A DNA stretch of 44,336 nucleotides from Rhodobacteraceae bacterium HLUCCA09 (GCA_001314685.1 LJNT01000055.1:11119-55454); one strand, 5' to 3'; shown: positions 8,158 to 17,849, counted from the first letter of the stretch. Notes: generated by a model from the sequence alone, not told the origin. Made by a program: numbers and translations.

Positions 8158-10305
8158 TCAGGCCGGGCTGCTCGCCGGGGCGGCTGCGCGGTCGGCCAGC
8201 CAGTCGGCCAGCTCCTCGACCTCGAGCGGCGGGGCGAAGAGGTGGCCCTGCAGCACGTCGCATCCGAGGCCGCGCAGCGCGGCTGCCTGCGCCTCGGTCT
8301 CGACCCCCTCGGCCGAGAGGCGGATACCGAGGGCGCGCGCCATGTCGGCGATGGCGCGGATGAGCGGCGAGCCGCCCGCCCCCTCTCCGTCGAGCGCGGC
8401 GACGAGGCGGCGGTCGATCTTCAGCCGCTCGGGGCGGAGTTGCAGCAGCGTCGAGAGAGAGGCGCGGCCCGAGCCGAAATCGTCGATCTCGATTTCGCAG
8501 CCCTGCTCGCGCAGCGCGTCGATCGTCCACATCAGCTCGCCGCCGTCGCGGTCGAAGTCGATCGTCTCGAGCAGCTCGAAGGCGACGCGACAGGGCAGCG
8601 GCCCGAGGCGGGCGACCTCGGCCGACAGGTCGGCCCGCGCAAGACGGCCGTAGCTGACATTGACCGACACCTTGGGCAGCGCGAGCCCCTGCGCGGCGAG
8701 GGAGGCGGCGGTCTCGAGCGCGGCGCGCAGGATCCGCCGGTCGATCTCGGCGGTCACGTCGAGGTCGTCAGCGACGTCGAGGAAGGCATCTGGCGGCAGC
8801 ACGCCGCGCTCGGGGTGATGCCAGCGCACCAGCGCCTCGACGCCCGCCACGCCCCCGTCCTCGGCCCGGACCTGCGGGTGATACCACGCGCGGATCTGCT
8901 CGCCCCTCTCGAGGGCGCGCAACAGGTCGTCGGCCAGCCGCTTGCGGTCTTCGGCGGCGTGACGCAGGTCGGCGGTGAAGCGGGCGGCGCGGTTGCGGCC
9001 CTGCGCCTTGGCCGCGTAGAGCGCGATGTCGGCGTTTTCCATCAGGCCGGCGGTCTCGCCGCTCTCGGGCGCGATGGCGATGCCGATGCTCGCGCCGAAG
9101 CGGCAGGCCACCCCGTCGTGGAACACGGGCAGGCGGCAGGCCTCGATCACCCGCGCAGCGACGCCATCGGCCACGCGGCCCGCATCCTCGGCCTCGATCA
9201 GGATGGCGAACTCGTCGCCCCCCACCCGCGCCACGTAATCCTGGGGGCGGACTGAACGGCCAAGGATGCCGGCGACCTCCTGAAGCACCCGGTCGCCCGC
9301 GGCGTGGCCCGACATGTCGTTGATCTGCTTGAAGCGGTCGAGGTCGATATGGAGGAAGGCGCGGCCCTGGCCCGGCGGCGGCGGCCGCTCGGCCATCGCG
9401 CGCATTTGCAAATCGAGGCCCCGGCGATTGCCCACGCCGGTCAGCGTGTCGGTGCGGGCAAGCTCGCGCATCCGCTCCATCTGCTCGGCCAGCGCCCTCG
9501 CCTGGCTCTCGAGCACGCGGCTCTGGCGCTTGAGCTCGGTCACGTCGATGCGGAACCCCACGGTGTCGCCCTCGGGCGTGCGCTGCTCGCGGATCTGCAG
9601 GTGGCGGTCGCCCGGCAGTTCCTGCTCGATGGGGCCCTTCGGCTCGCGGTGCCGGGCGAGGCGCACTGCCAGCCACTCTTCCTCGCGGCCCGCGGCATCG
9701 GGGTATTGCCCGCGCGCCAGCCCCTCGCGCAGGATCTCCTCGAAGGGGGTGCCGAGCGTGAGCGCCGCGCGCGACTCGCCGTAGAGCTCGCGGTATCGCT
9801 CGTTGAACATCACCAGCCGGTCGTCGGAATCGTAGAGCGCGAAGGCGTCGGGCGCGGCCTCGATCGCCGCCCACAGGCGGGCGCGGATGCGCTCGGCCTC
9901 GGCCTTGGCCCCCGCGAGCGCGTCGCGCAGGTCCATGTCGGGGGTGATGTCGCGGATCAGCAGCACCCAGTGCGTGCAGCCGCCATCCTCGGCGGTGCCG
10001 AGCGGGCTGGCCTGGCACTCGCCCCACAGCGTCGCGCCGCCGCCCGTGCGGAACGGCAGCATCCCGCGAAAGGGGCGCCCGGCGGCCAGCGCGGCGGCGA
10101 GCCAGTAGCCGAGCTCGGTATCGGCCTCGTCGCCCAGCAGCGCCAGGAAGTCTTCGCCGTGCAGGTCGACCGCGTCGCGGCCGGCCGCGCGGGCCATCGC
10201 CGCGTTGCACCACATCACGGACAGCGACTCGCCCGTGCGCGCGCAGACCAACGCGGGGTCGTGCCCGACGACGCCGAGTACGGCGATGACCTCTTCGATG
10301 CGCAC
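8158..10305 (-). CDS. PAS-GGDEF-EAL cyclic-di-GMP enzyme
   Basis: 715 residues from GTG 10305. Two PAS-like sensor regions (about 1-150 and 155-290) are followed by a short coiled linker, a GGDEF domain and an EAL domain. GGDEF (residues 362-366) is intact, with an RPQD product-inhibition site five residues before it. The EAL side has EALVRW (E490), VNVS, DDFGSG, KIDRRL and AEGVET, so phosphodiesterase activity is also plausible. It probably both makes and degrades cyclic di-GMP in response to a cytoplasmic signal; no membrane helices are seen. An alternative GTG at 10407 adds 34 low-complexity residues. I chose 10305 because GGGGAGG lies upstream and the PAS-like region starts there. It sits between ntrX and trkA. 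Confidence 0.9.
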   Translation of the reverse strand: MRIEEVIAVLGVVGHDPALVCARTGESLSVMWCNAAMARAAGRDAVDLHGEDFLALLGDEADTELGYWLAAALAAGRPFRGMLPFRTGGGATLWGECQASPLGTAEDGGCTHWVLLIRDITPDMDLRDALAGAKAEAERIRARLWAAIEAAPDAFALYDSDDRLVMFNERYRELYGESRAALTLGTPFEEILREGLARGQYPDAAGREEEWLAVRLARHREPKGPIEQELPGDRHLQIREQRTPEGDTVGFRIDVTELKRQSRVLESQARALAEQMERMRELARTDTLTGVGNRRGLDLQMRAMAERPPPPGQGRAFLHIDLDRFKQINDMSGHAAGDRVLQEVAGILGRSVRPQDYVARVGGDEFAILIEAEDAGRVADGVAARVIEACRLPVFHDGVACRFGASIGIAIAPESGETAGLMENADIALYAAKAQGRNRAARFTADLRHAAEDRKRLADDLLRALERGEQIRAWYHPQVRAEDGGVAGVEALVRWHHPERGVLPPDAFLDVADDLDVTAEIDRRILRAALETAASLAAQGLALPKVSVNVSYGRLARADLSAEVARLGPLPCRVAFELLETIDFDRDGGELMWTIDALREQGCEIEIDDFGSGRASLSTLLQLRPERLKIDRRLVAALDGEGAGGSPLIRAIADMARALGIRLSAEGVETEAQAAALRGLGCDVLQGHLFAPPLEVEELADWLADRAAAPASSPA

Positions 10306-10516
10306 AGCCTGTCCGCTGCCTCCCCGTTGCGCCCCGGCACCCGTCGCGCCCGCGCCTTGCAGCGCCCGCGCACGCGTTGCGAACGGAGGCGGATGCCCGG
10401 CGCACACTCGCTACCCTACGGCAAGTGCAATGAACAAATCGTTCCCGCGCACTGCGACGCGATGGCATGCCCCCGACCCCGTGGCCGGGGGGGAAGCCCC
10501 GCGCCGCGCCGGCGCC

Positions 10517-11935
10517 TCACTCGGCCGCGTGGTTCGGCGCCGCCGCGTCGAGATGGGCGGCGCGCGCCCCGCCGCGGGCCGAGGTCACCACGCCGAGCGA
10601 CTTGAGCTTGCGGTGCAGGGCCGAGCGCTCCATTCCGACGAAGGTCGCGGTGCGGCTGATATTCCCCCCGAAGCGGTTGATCTGCGTGAGCAGATATTCC
10701 CGCTCGAACAGTTCGCGCGCCTCGCGCAGGGGCAGCGTGGCCAGCGCCCCCGACAGCACCACGCGGCCGTCCTCGATCTCGGCCGGCTCGCCGCCATCGA
10801 GCTCGCGCGGGCTGATCGGCTGCTCGGTTTCTCCAAGGATCAGAACGCGTTCGATGACGTTTTTCAACTGCCGCACATTGCCGGGCAGATACATCGTCTG
10901 CAAGAGCGCCTCGGCCTCTTCCGACAGGTCACGGCGCGGCAGGCCCTGCGTCTCGTTGAGCTGGTCGATGAAATGACGGGCCAGTTCGGGAATGTCCTCG
11001 CGCCGTTCCTCGAGCCCCGGCACCCGGATCGGCACCACGTTGAGCCGGTGATACAGCTCCTGCCGGAAGGAGCCGCGCTCGATCTCGGTCTGCAGGTCGC
11101 GGTTGGTCGACGAGATCACGCGGATGTCGACCCGCACCTTGTCGGAGCCGCCGACGCGCTGGAACTGCTGGTCGACCAGCACGCGCAGGATCTTCGACTG
11201 GGTGCCGAGCGGCATGTCGGCCACCTCGTCGAAGTAGAGCACGCCGCCATGCGCCTCTTCCAGCAGGCCCGGCTCGATGCCCCGCTCGGCGCTCTCGCGG
11301 CCAAACAGCACATCCTCCATCCGCTCGGGCTCGACCGAGGCCGAGTTGACCGAGACGAAGGGCGCGTCGGCCCGCGCGGAATTGGCGTGGATGTAGCGCG
11401 CGGCGATCTCCTTGCCGGCGCCCGAGGGGCCGGTCAGCATCACCCGGCCGTTCGACTTCGTCACCTTGTCGAGCTGGTTCTTCAGCGACTTGAAGGCGGA
11501 ACTCGCGCCGACCATCTCGGCCACGGTGACATCCTTGCGGCGCAGCTCGGTGTTCTCGCGGCGCAGGCGCGACGTCTCCATCGCGCGGCGGATCACGACG
11601 AGGAGCTGGTCGATGTTGAACGGCTTCTCGATGAAATCGTAGGCGCCCTGCTTGATGGCGGCGACAGCGATCTCGATGTTGCCGTGGCCCGAGATGATCA
11701 CCACCGGCACTTCCGGCATCTCGCGCTTGACGTGCTTGAGAATGTCGATCCCGTCCATCCGGCTGTCCTTGAGCCAGATGTCGAGCACCATCAGCGCCGG
11801 CCGCTCGGCGGCGAGCTCCTCCATGCAGCCGTCGGAGGTGCCCGTGAGCCGGACGGTGAAGCCCTCGTCGCGCAGGATGTCACCGACCAGTTCGCGGATG
11901 TCCCGCTCGTCGTCCACAATAAGAATGTCACGCAT
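10517..11935 (-). CDS. ntrX: Nitrogen response regulator NtrX
   Basis: 472 residues: receiver domain (phospho-acceptor Asp52 in VLDIWL; switch Lys in EKPFN), AAA+ domain (Walker A GPSGAGKE; DE box FDEVADM) and a Fis-type helix-turn-helix (RTATFVGMERSALHRKL). Where sigma-54 activators have GAFTGA, this one has ESAERGIEPGLLEEA after LFGR, so it should not activate sigma-54 polymerase in the usual way. NtrX is the partner of the membrane kinase NtrY and affects nitrogen, redox and envelope genes in alphaproteobacteria. The start is 18 bases past the ntrY stop. Confidence 0.96.
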   Translation of the reverse strand: MRDILIVDDERDIRELVGDILRDEGFTVRLTGTSDGCMEELAAERPALMVLDIWLKDSRMDGIDILKHVKREMPEVPVVIISGHGNIEIAVAAIKQGAYDFIEKPFNIDQLLVVIRRAMETSRLRRENTELRRKDVTVAEMVGASSAFKSLKNQLDKVTKSNGRVMLTGPSGAGKEIAARYIHANSARADAPFVSVNSASVEPERMEDVLFGRESAERGIEPGLLEEAHGGVLYFDEVADMPLGTQSKILRVLVDQQFQRVGGSDKVRVDIRVISSTNRDLQTEIERGSFRQELYHRLNVVPIRVPGLEERREDIPELARHFIDQLNETQGLPRRDLSEEAEALLQTMYLPGNVRQLKNVIERVLILGETEQPISPRELDGGEPAEIEDGRVVLSGALATLPLREARELFEREYLLTQINRFGGNISRTATFVGMERSALHRKLKSLGVVTSARGGARAAHLDAAAPNHAAE

Positions 11936-11953
11936 CTGCCTGTGTCTCCCGTA

Positions 11954-14179
11954 TTATTCTGCTGCCTGCTCGAGCCCCAGGGCGCGCGGCAGACGGATCT
12001 CCGCGCACGCACCGCGATGGGCGTTGCCCTCGAAGAGCGGCGCGTCGGTCAGCTCCAGCGACCCGCCATGCTCCTCGACGATCTTGCGGACGATGGGCAG
12101 GCCGAGGCCGGTGCCCTTCTCCCGCGTGGTGACATACGGCTCGAAGAGCCGCGCGCGGTCTTCGGGCAGGCCGATGCCGTTGTCGGCGATCGTCACCACG
12201 GCCTGCGTCTCGGTCAGCGCCAGAGCCACCCGGATCTCCGGCCGGTAGCCCTCAGGCTCGCCCCTTTCACGAAGCGATTCGATCGCTTCGCCCGCGTTCT
12301 TGATGAGGTTGGTCAGCGCCTGCCCGATCATGGTCTCGTCGACCTCGACCGAGACGGACATCTCGGGCAGGTCGGCGCTGACCGACTTGCCCAGCTGCTG
12401 GCGCTGCAAGGTCACCGCCTGGCGAACCAGCTCGGTCAGGTCGGTCAGCTTGCGCTCGGGCTCGGGCATGCGCGCGAACTTGGAGAACTCGTCGACGATG
12501 CGGCGCAGATCGCCCGTCTGACGCACGATCACGCCGGTCAGTTCCTCGAGGGCCTCGGCATCGGCCGCCTCCAGCTTGCGGCCGAACTTGCGCGTGACCC
12601 GCTCGGCCGAGAGCTGGATGGGCGTGAGCGGGTTCTTGATCTCGTGGGCGATGCGGCGCGCCACGTCGCCCCAGGCGGCCATGCGCTGCGCGGCCACGAG
12701 GTCGGTCACGTCGTCGAAGGCCACGACGTATCCCTCGAGCTGCCCGTCCTCCGAGCGGCGCTCGGCCATGCGCACCAGCAGGTTCTCCAGCTTGCCCCGG
12801 CGGTTGAGGCGGATCTCTTCCTGCATCGTGCCGCCCTCGCCCGAGCGCAGCCGCGCCAGCAGCCCGGCGAATTCGGGCACCGCCTCGGCCAGCGCCTCGT
12901 GCTGGTCGTCGCTCTCCCCGATGTCGAGCATGCGCAGCGCCGAGCGGTTCATGAAATCGACCCGCCCCTCTGCATCCAGCCCGATCACGCCTGCGGTGAC
13001 CGACGACAGCACCGAATCGAACAGGCGCCGCCGCTGCTCGATCTGCGCGTTGGCGTCGAGCAAGGTATCGCGCTGCGCCTTGAGCTGCCGCGTCATCTGG
13101 TTGAAGACGCGGCCCAGCATGGCGATCTCGTCGTCGCCCCGCTCCTCCTTCACCCGCACCGACAGGTCGCCCGAGCCGACGCGCTGCGCGGCGCCCGCAA
13201 GCCGGCCCACCGGGCGCGACAACCGCTCGGCAAACCACAGGCCCAGCCAGATCGCCGCAAGGATGAGGATGAGCGCGAAACCGAGATAAAGCAGCGAAAA
13301 TTCGAACAGCAGCCGGCCCCGCTCGTTCTCCAGCTGGGTGTAGAGGCGGACGGATTCCTGCGTGTCGTCGAGGAGGGCGAGCAATTCGCCGTCGACCGAG
13401 CGAGACACGTAGAGGTAGCGCTCGCCGAGGCCCGCAAGCTCGATGAGAGCGCGGAACTCGTTGATATCCCAGTCTTCGATCACGACCGTTTCACCCGCGC
13501 GGGCACGGTCGAGCGCCTCGCGTGGAGGTTCCTCGTAGTTGAAGGCCCAGGACGAGCCGATGCCGCGGGCCCGTATCTCGCGCGCCCCGTCGATGACATA
13601 CGCCTCTCTCAAGCCGCGCTGGATCTGGCTCTGGCCCTGCCCGAGCAGTTGGCGCAGCTCTCCGTCGGTCGGCACGAAGGGCCCGCGCGTGGCGTTCTCG
13701 AGGAAGCGGGCGAGCGCCTCGGCGTCGATGCGCAAATCGCGCACCTGCTCGGCCTCGTAGGCCTCGGCCGCGTCGAGCGAGGCCCCCACCACGTTGCGCA
13801 CGCGGTCGGAAAACCAGCCCTCGAGCCCGACATTGATGGTGAGCCCGGCGAAGACGGCGACCGAGACGGTCGGGATCAGCGCGATGAGGGCAAAGACGCC
13901 GACGAGCCTCAGGTGCAGCCGCGAGCCGGCCGAGCGCGCCCGCCGGGCCGCCACCATGCGCGCCACGCGCCCGAGCACGAGCGCCGCGACGACGAGGATG
14001 TAGACGAGATCGGCAAGCAGCACGACGCGAAGCGCCGGCGAGGCGGCCCCCTGCCCCAAGGGCCCCAGCATCAGGAAGGTGAGCGCGGCAAGAACAGGCC
14101 CCAGCACGACAAGGCCCAGCGTCGCGGCCGTCCGGACGCGACGAGACCGGTAGAGCCCCGCCAATCCGTCGAGAGTCAT
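11954..14179 (-). CDS. ntrY: Sensor histidine kinase NtrY
   Basis: 741 residues from ATG 14179. Three to four N-terminal membrane segments (about 20-100) and a periplasmic loop end in another helix near 290-315. HAMP, PAS, HisKA (RRIAHEIKNPLTP, His512) and HATPase (NLIKNAGEAI, ADNGIGLPE, GTGLGLPI) domains follow. NtrY senses an extracytoplasmic signal, linked to nitrogen or redox state, and phosphorylates NtrX. An upstream in-frame start at 14254 would add 25 residues lying across the inverted repeat at 14194-14232, so 14179 is preferred. No strong ribosome site is visible. Confidence 0.95.
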   Translation of the reverse strand: MTLDGLAGLYRSRRVRTAATLGLVVLGPVLAALTFLMLGPLGQGAASPALRVVLLADLVYILVVAALVLGRVARMVAARRARSAGSRLHLRLVGVFALIALIPTVSVAVFAGLTINVGLEGWFSDRVRNVVGASLDAAEAYEAEQVRDLRIDAEALARFLENATRGPFVPTDGELRQLLGQGQSQIQRGLREAYVIDGAREIRARGIGSSWAFNYEEPPREALDRARAGETVVIEDWDINEFRALIELAGLGERYLYVSRSVDGELLALLDDTQESVRLYTQLENERGRLLFEFSLLYLGFALILILAAIWLGLWFAERLSRPVGRLAGAAQRVGSGDLSVRVKEERGDDEIAMLGRVFNQMTRQLKAQRDTLLDANAQIEQRRRLFDSVLSSVTAGVIGLDAEGRVDFMNRSALRMLDIGESDDQHEALAEAVPEFAGLLARLRSGEGGTMQEEIRLNRRGKLENLLVRMAERRSEDGQLEGYVVAFDDVTDLVAAQRMAAWGDVARRIAHEIKNPLTPIQLSAERVTRKFGRKLEAADAEALEELTGVIVRQTGDLRRIVDEFSKFARMPEPERKLTDLTELVRQAVTLQRQQLGKSVSADLPEMSVSVEVDETMIGQALTNLIKNAGEAIESLRERGEPEGYRPEIRVALALTETQAVVTIADNGIGLPEDRARLFEPYVTTREKGTGLGLPIVRKIVEEHGGSLELTDAPLFEGNAHRGACAEIRLPRALGLEQAAE

Positions 14180-14193
14180 GCGCCGGCCGAGCC

Positions 14194-14232
14194 GTGCCAC
14201 GTGCCTGCCCCCATCATGTCGGCATGTGGCAC
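14194..14232. promoter_or_regulatory. 12-bp inverted repeat in the ntrC-ntrY gap
   Basis: GTGCCACGTGCC (14194-14205) and GGCATGTGGCAC (14221-14232) are inverted repeats with one mismatch around a 15-base spacer. They lie 15 bases upstream of the ntrY start, in the 152-bp gap after ntrC. It could be an operator for a dimeric regulator or an RNA hairpin that attenuates read-through into ntrYX. It does not match the TGCAC-type NtrC consensus well. Confidence 0.55.
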
Positions 14233-14331
14233 GCGCGCCGCCCAAATATAGCACGCCTGAAGCCCTGCCGCCGCATCATCCCGTGGCTCGACCGAGGCAA
14301 GGTGCCCCGCCGGCCACGGCTTGTTGCCTGT

Positions 14332-15708
14332 TTACATCAACTTGCGGCGGCGTGTCACGCGAATATCGAGGTCGGTGATCTTCTTCCTCAAGGTATTGCG
14401 GTTGATGCCCATCAATTCGGCACATTTGGCCTGGTTTCCGCCCGTCGCGTCGAGCGCGATCTCGATCAGCGGCACCTCCACCTCCTTGAGCACGCGCTGG
14501 TAGAGGCCGGGCGGGGGCAGCACGCCGCCGTGCAGATCGAAGTAGCGGCGCAGGTGCTTGGCGACCGAGGCCGACAGCTTCTCGCCGTCGCCGCCGCCCA
14601 CCAGCGGCTCGATCTCGGGCTGGTTGCCGAGCACCAGTTCGACTTCGGGGCGAGTGATCTCCTCCTCGGGCGAGGTGACGACAAGGCGGCGGATCGTGTT
14701 CTCGAGCTGGCGCACGTTGCCGGGCCATGAATAGGCGCGCACGAGGTCCATCGCCGGCTCGGCGAAGCGGCGGGCGCCGATCCCGTCGCGCTCGGCCCGG
14801 ACGAGGAAGTGCTCGGCGAGGAGCGGAATGTCGTCGACCCGCTCGCGCAGGGAGGGCACCGCGATGGTCACGCCGCCCAGGCGGTAGAAGAGGTCCTGCC
14901 GGAACTCGCCCGCCTCCATCCGCGCCATCAGGTCGTTCTGGGAGGTGGCCATGATGCGCGGTGACTCGGCGGGCATCGCGTCGAGCATGCGCACGATGCG
15001 CCCCTGCGTCTCGGGGTCGAGGTCGCCCACCTCGTCGAACAGGATCGAGCCGCCCCGCGCGCGGGAGAGGATGCGCGCCGGCCCCTCGGGGTCGCGCAGG
15101 TCCTCGGCGTTGGCCACCACGAAGGGCAGGTTGCGCCGGTCGGAAAAGTCGTGGATCGCCCGCGCGATCAGCGACTTGCCTGTGCCGCTCTCGCCGGTCA
15201 CCAGCACCGCGAGATCGGTGTTCATCACCCGCGCGACGAGCCGGTAGAGCGACTGCATCGCCGGCGTCCGCCCCACCAGCGGCAGCTCGCCGCCCGCGGC
15301 CTCCTCGACCGGGCGCTCCGCCCGGGGCGGCGGCGCCGCGCGGCGCTTGGTCTCCAGCGCCTTGGCCGCGCGCTTCATCAGGTCGGGCAGGTCGAAGGGC
15401 TTGGGCAGGTAGTCGTAGGCATCGGCCTCGGCGGCCTGGATCGCCGTCATGATCGTGTTCTGCGCCGAGATCACGATGACCGGCATGCCGGGCCGCTCGG
15501 AGCCGATCCTGGGCAGCATTTCCAGCCCGTTGCCATCGGGCATGACGACATCGGAGATCACGAGGTCGCCCTTTCCCTCCTCGACCCACCGCATCAGCGT
15601 CACGAGGCTCGAGGTCGCGTGCACCTTGCAGCCCGCACGCGTGAGCGCCTGGGTCAGAACGGTGCGGATCGTGCGGTCGTCGTCGGCGACGAGAACGGTG
15701 CCGTCCAT
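14332..15708 (-). CDS. ntrC: Nitrogen regulator NtrC (non-sigma-54 type)
   Basis: 458 residues: receiver domain (Asp53 in [10 protein letters not shown]), AAA+ domain (Walker [16 protein letters not shown]) and a C-terminal Fis helix-turn-helix ([17 protein letters not shown]). The sigma-54 contact motif GAFTGA is missing; the region reads [18 protein letters not shown]. This matches what is known of Rhodobacter capsulatus NtrC, which activates sigma-70-type polymerase. Phosphorylated by NtrB under nitrogen limitation, it should turn on glutamine synthetase, ammonium uptake and, if present, nitrogen fixation regulators. ATG is 9 bases after the ntrB stop, with GGAG in between. Confidence 0.97.
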   Translation of the reverse strand: MDGTVLVADDDRTIRTVLTQALTRAGCKVHATSSLVTLMRWVEEGKGDLVISDVVMPDGNGLEMLPRIGSERPGMPVIVISAQNTIMTAIQAAEADAYDYLPKPFDLPDLMKRAAKALETKRRAAPPPRAERPVEEAAGGELPLVGRTPAMQSLYRLVARVMNTDLAVLVTGESGTGKSLIARAIHDFSDRRNLPFVVANAEDLRDPEGPARILSRARGGSILFDEVGDLDPETQGRIVRMLDAMPAESPRIMATSQNDLMARMEAGEFRQDLFYRLGGVTIAVPSLRERVDDIPLLAEHFLVRAERDGIGARRFAEPAMDLVRAYSWPGNVRQLENTIRRLVVTSPEEEITRPEVELVLGNQPEIEPLVGGGDGEKLSASVAKHLRRYFDLHGGVLPPPGLYQRVLKEVEVPLIEIALDATGGNQAKCAELMGINRNTLRKKITDLDIRVTRRRKLM

Positions 15709-15717
15709 GCGGGTCTC

Positions 15718-16851
15718 CTACGGGTCGTCGGATTCGGGTGGCGCGTGTCCGTCCTCGGGGGCGACGGGCAGCGACAGGCGGAAGGCGGTGCGCCCGGGGG
15801 CGCTGTCGACAGAGATGAAGGCGCCGTGATCGGCCACGATCTTGGACACGAGCGCGAGGCCGAGGCCGGTGCCGTTCTCGCGGCCCGACACGAAGGGCTC
15901 GAAGATGTCGGCGGCGATGGCGGGCGGCAGGCCGGGTCCGTCGTCGACGATCTCGACCTGCAGCGGCAGGCGCGCGGGCGTGCCGTCACGCCCGCGCACA
16001 CGCAGGCTCGAATCGTAGAAGGTGCGCAGGCGGATCTCGCCCGACTGGCCGCTGATGGTGCGCCCCGCCCCGGCGCGCGGGCTGCGCTCGGCCGCCTCGG
16101 CGGCGTTCTTCATCAGGTTCTGGAAGATCTGCAACAACTGGTCGGGATCGGCCTGCGCCGGCGGCAGCGAAGGATCGTAATCCTCGCGGATCGTCATGTG
16201 CGCGGCAAAGCCCACCAGCGCCGACTTGCGCGCGCGGTCGAGCACGTCGTGGATGTTGACGGGCCGCAGCTCGGGCGGGCGCATGTTGCCGAACTGCTCG
16301 ACCTGCTCGAGCAGGGCCGAGACGCGGCGCGTCTCCTCCACGATCAGGTCGCAGAGCTCGCGGTCGCCGTTCTCGAGGTTCATCGACAGAAGCTGCGCGG
16401 CGCCGGCGATGCCGGCGAGCGGGTTCTTGATCTCGTGGGCCAGCATCTCGGCCATGCCGACGGCCGACTTGGCGGCGGTGTCGGAATGGGCCGAGCGGCC
16501 GAGCCGCCCGGCGATCTCGCGCGGGGTGAACAGGAACAACAGCCGCCCCGACTCGGGCTTGTCGACCATGGGCGCGATCTGGATCGTCGAGGTGACGGGC
16601 GCGCGCTCGCCCGTGCCCACCGCCACGTCGTTGATGAACAGCGCCGAGCGGTTGTGGCGGACGCGGGCCAGCGCCTCCTCGATGGCGGCGTCGATGGCGA
16701 GACGGTCGTAGACCAGCTCTCCCGCGACCGAGCGGATCGTGGTGTTGAGGAATTCCTCGGCCGGGGGGTTGATCGCCGTGATCCGGTCCGCCTCGTCGAG
16801 CACGAGCGCCGGCATGGGCAGCGACGCCCAGATGCGGCCCGAACCCGGCAT
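15718..16851 (-). CDS. ntrB: Nitrogen sensor kinase NtrB
   Basis: 377 residues, soluble: PAS domain (about 10-120), HisKA (MLAHEIKNPLAG, His139) and HATPase (QNLMKNAAEAAE, DDGPGLPP, GTGLGLALV). NtrB phosphorylates or dephosphorylates NtrC according to the uridylylation state of the PII protein. Its ATG overlaps the dusB stop as TGATG, which indicates translational coupling. An insert of about 25 residues (ERSPRAGAGRTISGQSGEIR) sits in the HATPase domain. Confidence 0.96.
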   Translation of the reverse strand: MPGSGRIWASLPMPALVLDEADRITAINPPAEEFLNTTIRSVAGELVYDRLAIDAAIEEALARVRHNRSALFINDVAVGTGERAPVTSTIQIAPMVDKPESGRLLFLFTPREIAGRLGRSAHSDTAAKSAVGMAEMLAHEIKNPLAGIAGAAQLLSMNLENGDRELCDLIVEETRRVSALLEQVEQFGNMRPPELRPVNIHDVLDRARKSALVGFAAHMTIREDYDPSLPPAQADPDQLLQIFQNLMKNAAEAAERSPRAGAGRTISGQSGEIRLRTFYDSSLRVRGRDGTPARLPLQVEIVDDGPGLPPAIAADIFEPFVSGRENGTGLGLALVSKIVADHGAFISVDSAPGRTAFRLSLPVAPEDGHAPPESDDP

Positions 16852-17849
16852 CAGGCGGCCCGCCGCAGGGGCGCGACGAAGGCGCCGGCGATCAGGCGGC
16901 GCACTTCGGCGGGGTCGTCGGCCACGAGCAGCGGGCGGCGCAGGGCGCGGGCGGCCTCGGCGTCGGTCGCCCCGTCCTGCATGGCGGCGTCGAGGTACCA
17001 GCCGAGGTGCTTGCGCGCGATCCGCACGCCGGGTTCGGCGCCGTAAAACGACAGGATCGCCTCGTAGTGCTCGGCCACCAGGTCGGCGAGCGCGGGGCCG
17101 GTGGGCACGTCCGGGGCGGGCGTGCCGTAGAGGGCGTGGGCCACCTGCGCGAGCCGCCACGGGCGACCCTGCACGGCGCGCCCGATCATCACGCCGTCGG
17201 CGCCCGAGGCGGCGAGCGCCATGCGGGCGGTGCCCGCATCCACGATATCGCCGTTGGCGATGACGGGAATGCTCACCGCCTCCCTGACGCGGCGGATCGC
17301 GCCCCAGTCGGCGGCGCCCTTGTAGAACTGGCAGCGCGTGCGGCCGTGGATCGTGACCATCCGCACGCCCACGCCTTCCGCCGCGCGGGCGATCCGGGGC
17401 GCGTTCATCACCGTTTCGTCCCAGCCGAGCCGGGTCTTGAGCGTCACCGGCACATCGACCGCGCCCACCACCGCCTCGATCAGCCGCAGCGCCAGATCGG
17501 GCTCGCGCATGAGGCCCGAGCCGCAGGCGCCGGCGCCGCTCGCGCTTGTCACCTTCTTGGCCGGGCAGCCCATGTTGATGTCGATGACCCGCGCGCCCTG
17601 GTCGGCGACCAGCCGCGCCGCCTCGGCCATCCATCGGGGGTCGCGTCCGGCGAGCTGGACCGAACTCGCCTGCTCGCCAAGGCCGAGCTCGGCCTTGTCG
17701 CGGGCCGAGGGCCTGCCCTGCACGATCTCCTGGCTCGCCACCATCTCGGACACGACGAGCCCCGCGCCGAAGCGCGCCACGACCCGGCGGAACGGCAGGT
17801 CGGTGATCCCCGCGAGCGGGGCGAGCAGAACCGGCGGTGTCAGTTGCAT
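16851..17849 (-). CDS. dusB: tRNA-dihydrouridine synthase DusB (NifR3)
   Basis: 332 residues with an FMN-binding TIM barrel. LLAPLAGITDLPFRR opens it, NMGCPAKKV carries the catalytic Cys95, and VTIHGRTR and GNGDIV-like phosphate-binding segments follow. It reduces uridines in tRNA using NADPH. It is the nifR3 gene that heads the ntr operon in Rhodobacter and relatives. The start is ATG 17849, preceded by a GCAGGG ribosome site. After the catalytic Cys there is an unusual Gly/Ala/Ser-rich stretch (TSASGAGACGSG), slightly longer than I expect for the family. Confidence 0.95.
   Translation of the reverse strand: MQLTPPVLLAPLAGITDLPFRRVVARFGAGLVVSEMVASQEIVQGRPSARDKAELGLGEQASSVQLAGRDPRWMAEAARLVADQGARVIDINMGCPAKKVTSASGAGACGSGLMREPDLALRLIEAVVGAVDVPVTLKTRLGWDETVMNAPRIARAAEGVGVRMVTIHGRTRCQFYKGAADWGAIRRVREAVSIPVIANGDIVDAGTARMALAASGADGVMIGRAVQGRPWRLAQVAHALYGTPAPDVPTGPALADLVAEHYEAILSFYGAEPGVRIARKHLGWYLDAAMQDGATDAEAARALRRPLLVADDPAEVRRLIAGAFVAPLRRAA

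Noticed and set aside
14194-14232. NtrC binding site
   Set aside because: The arms do not match TGCAC-type half-sites well enough; kept as an unassigned inverted repeat.
10205-14251. Very long plus-strand frame (1348 residues) opposite ntrX and ntrY
   Set aside because: No motifs and His/Arg/Leu-rich composition typical of antisense frames in high-GC genes.
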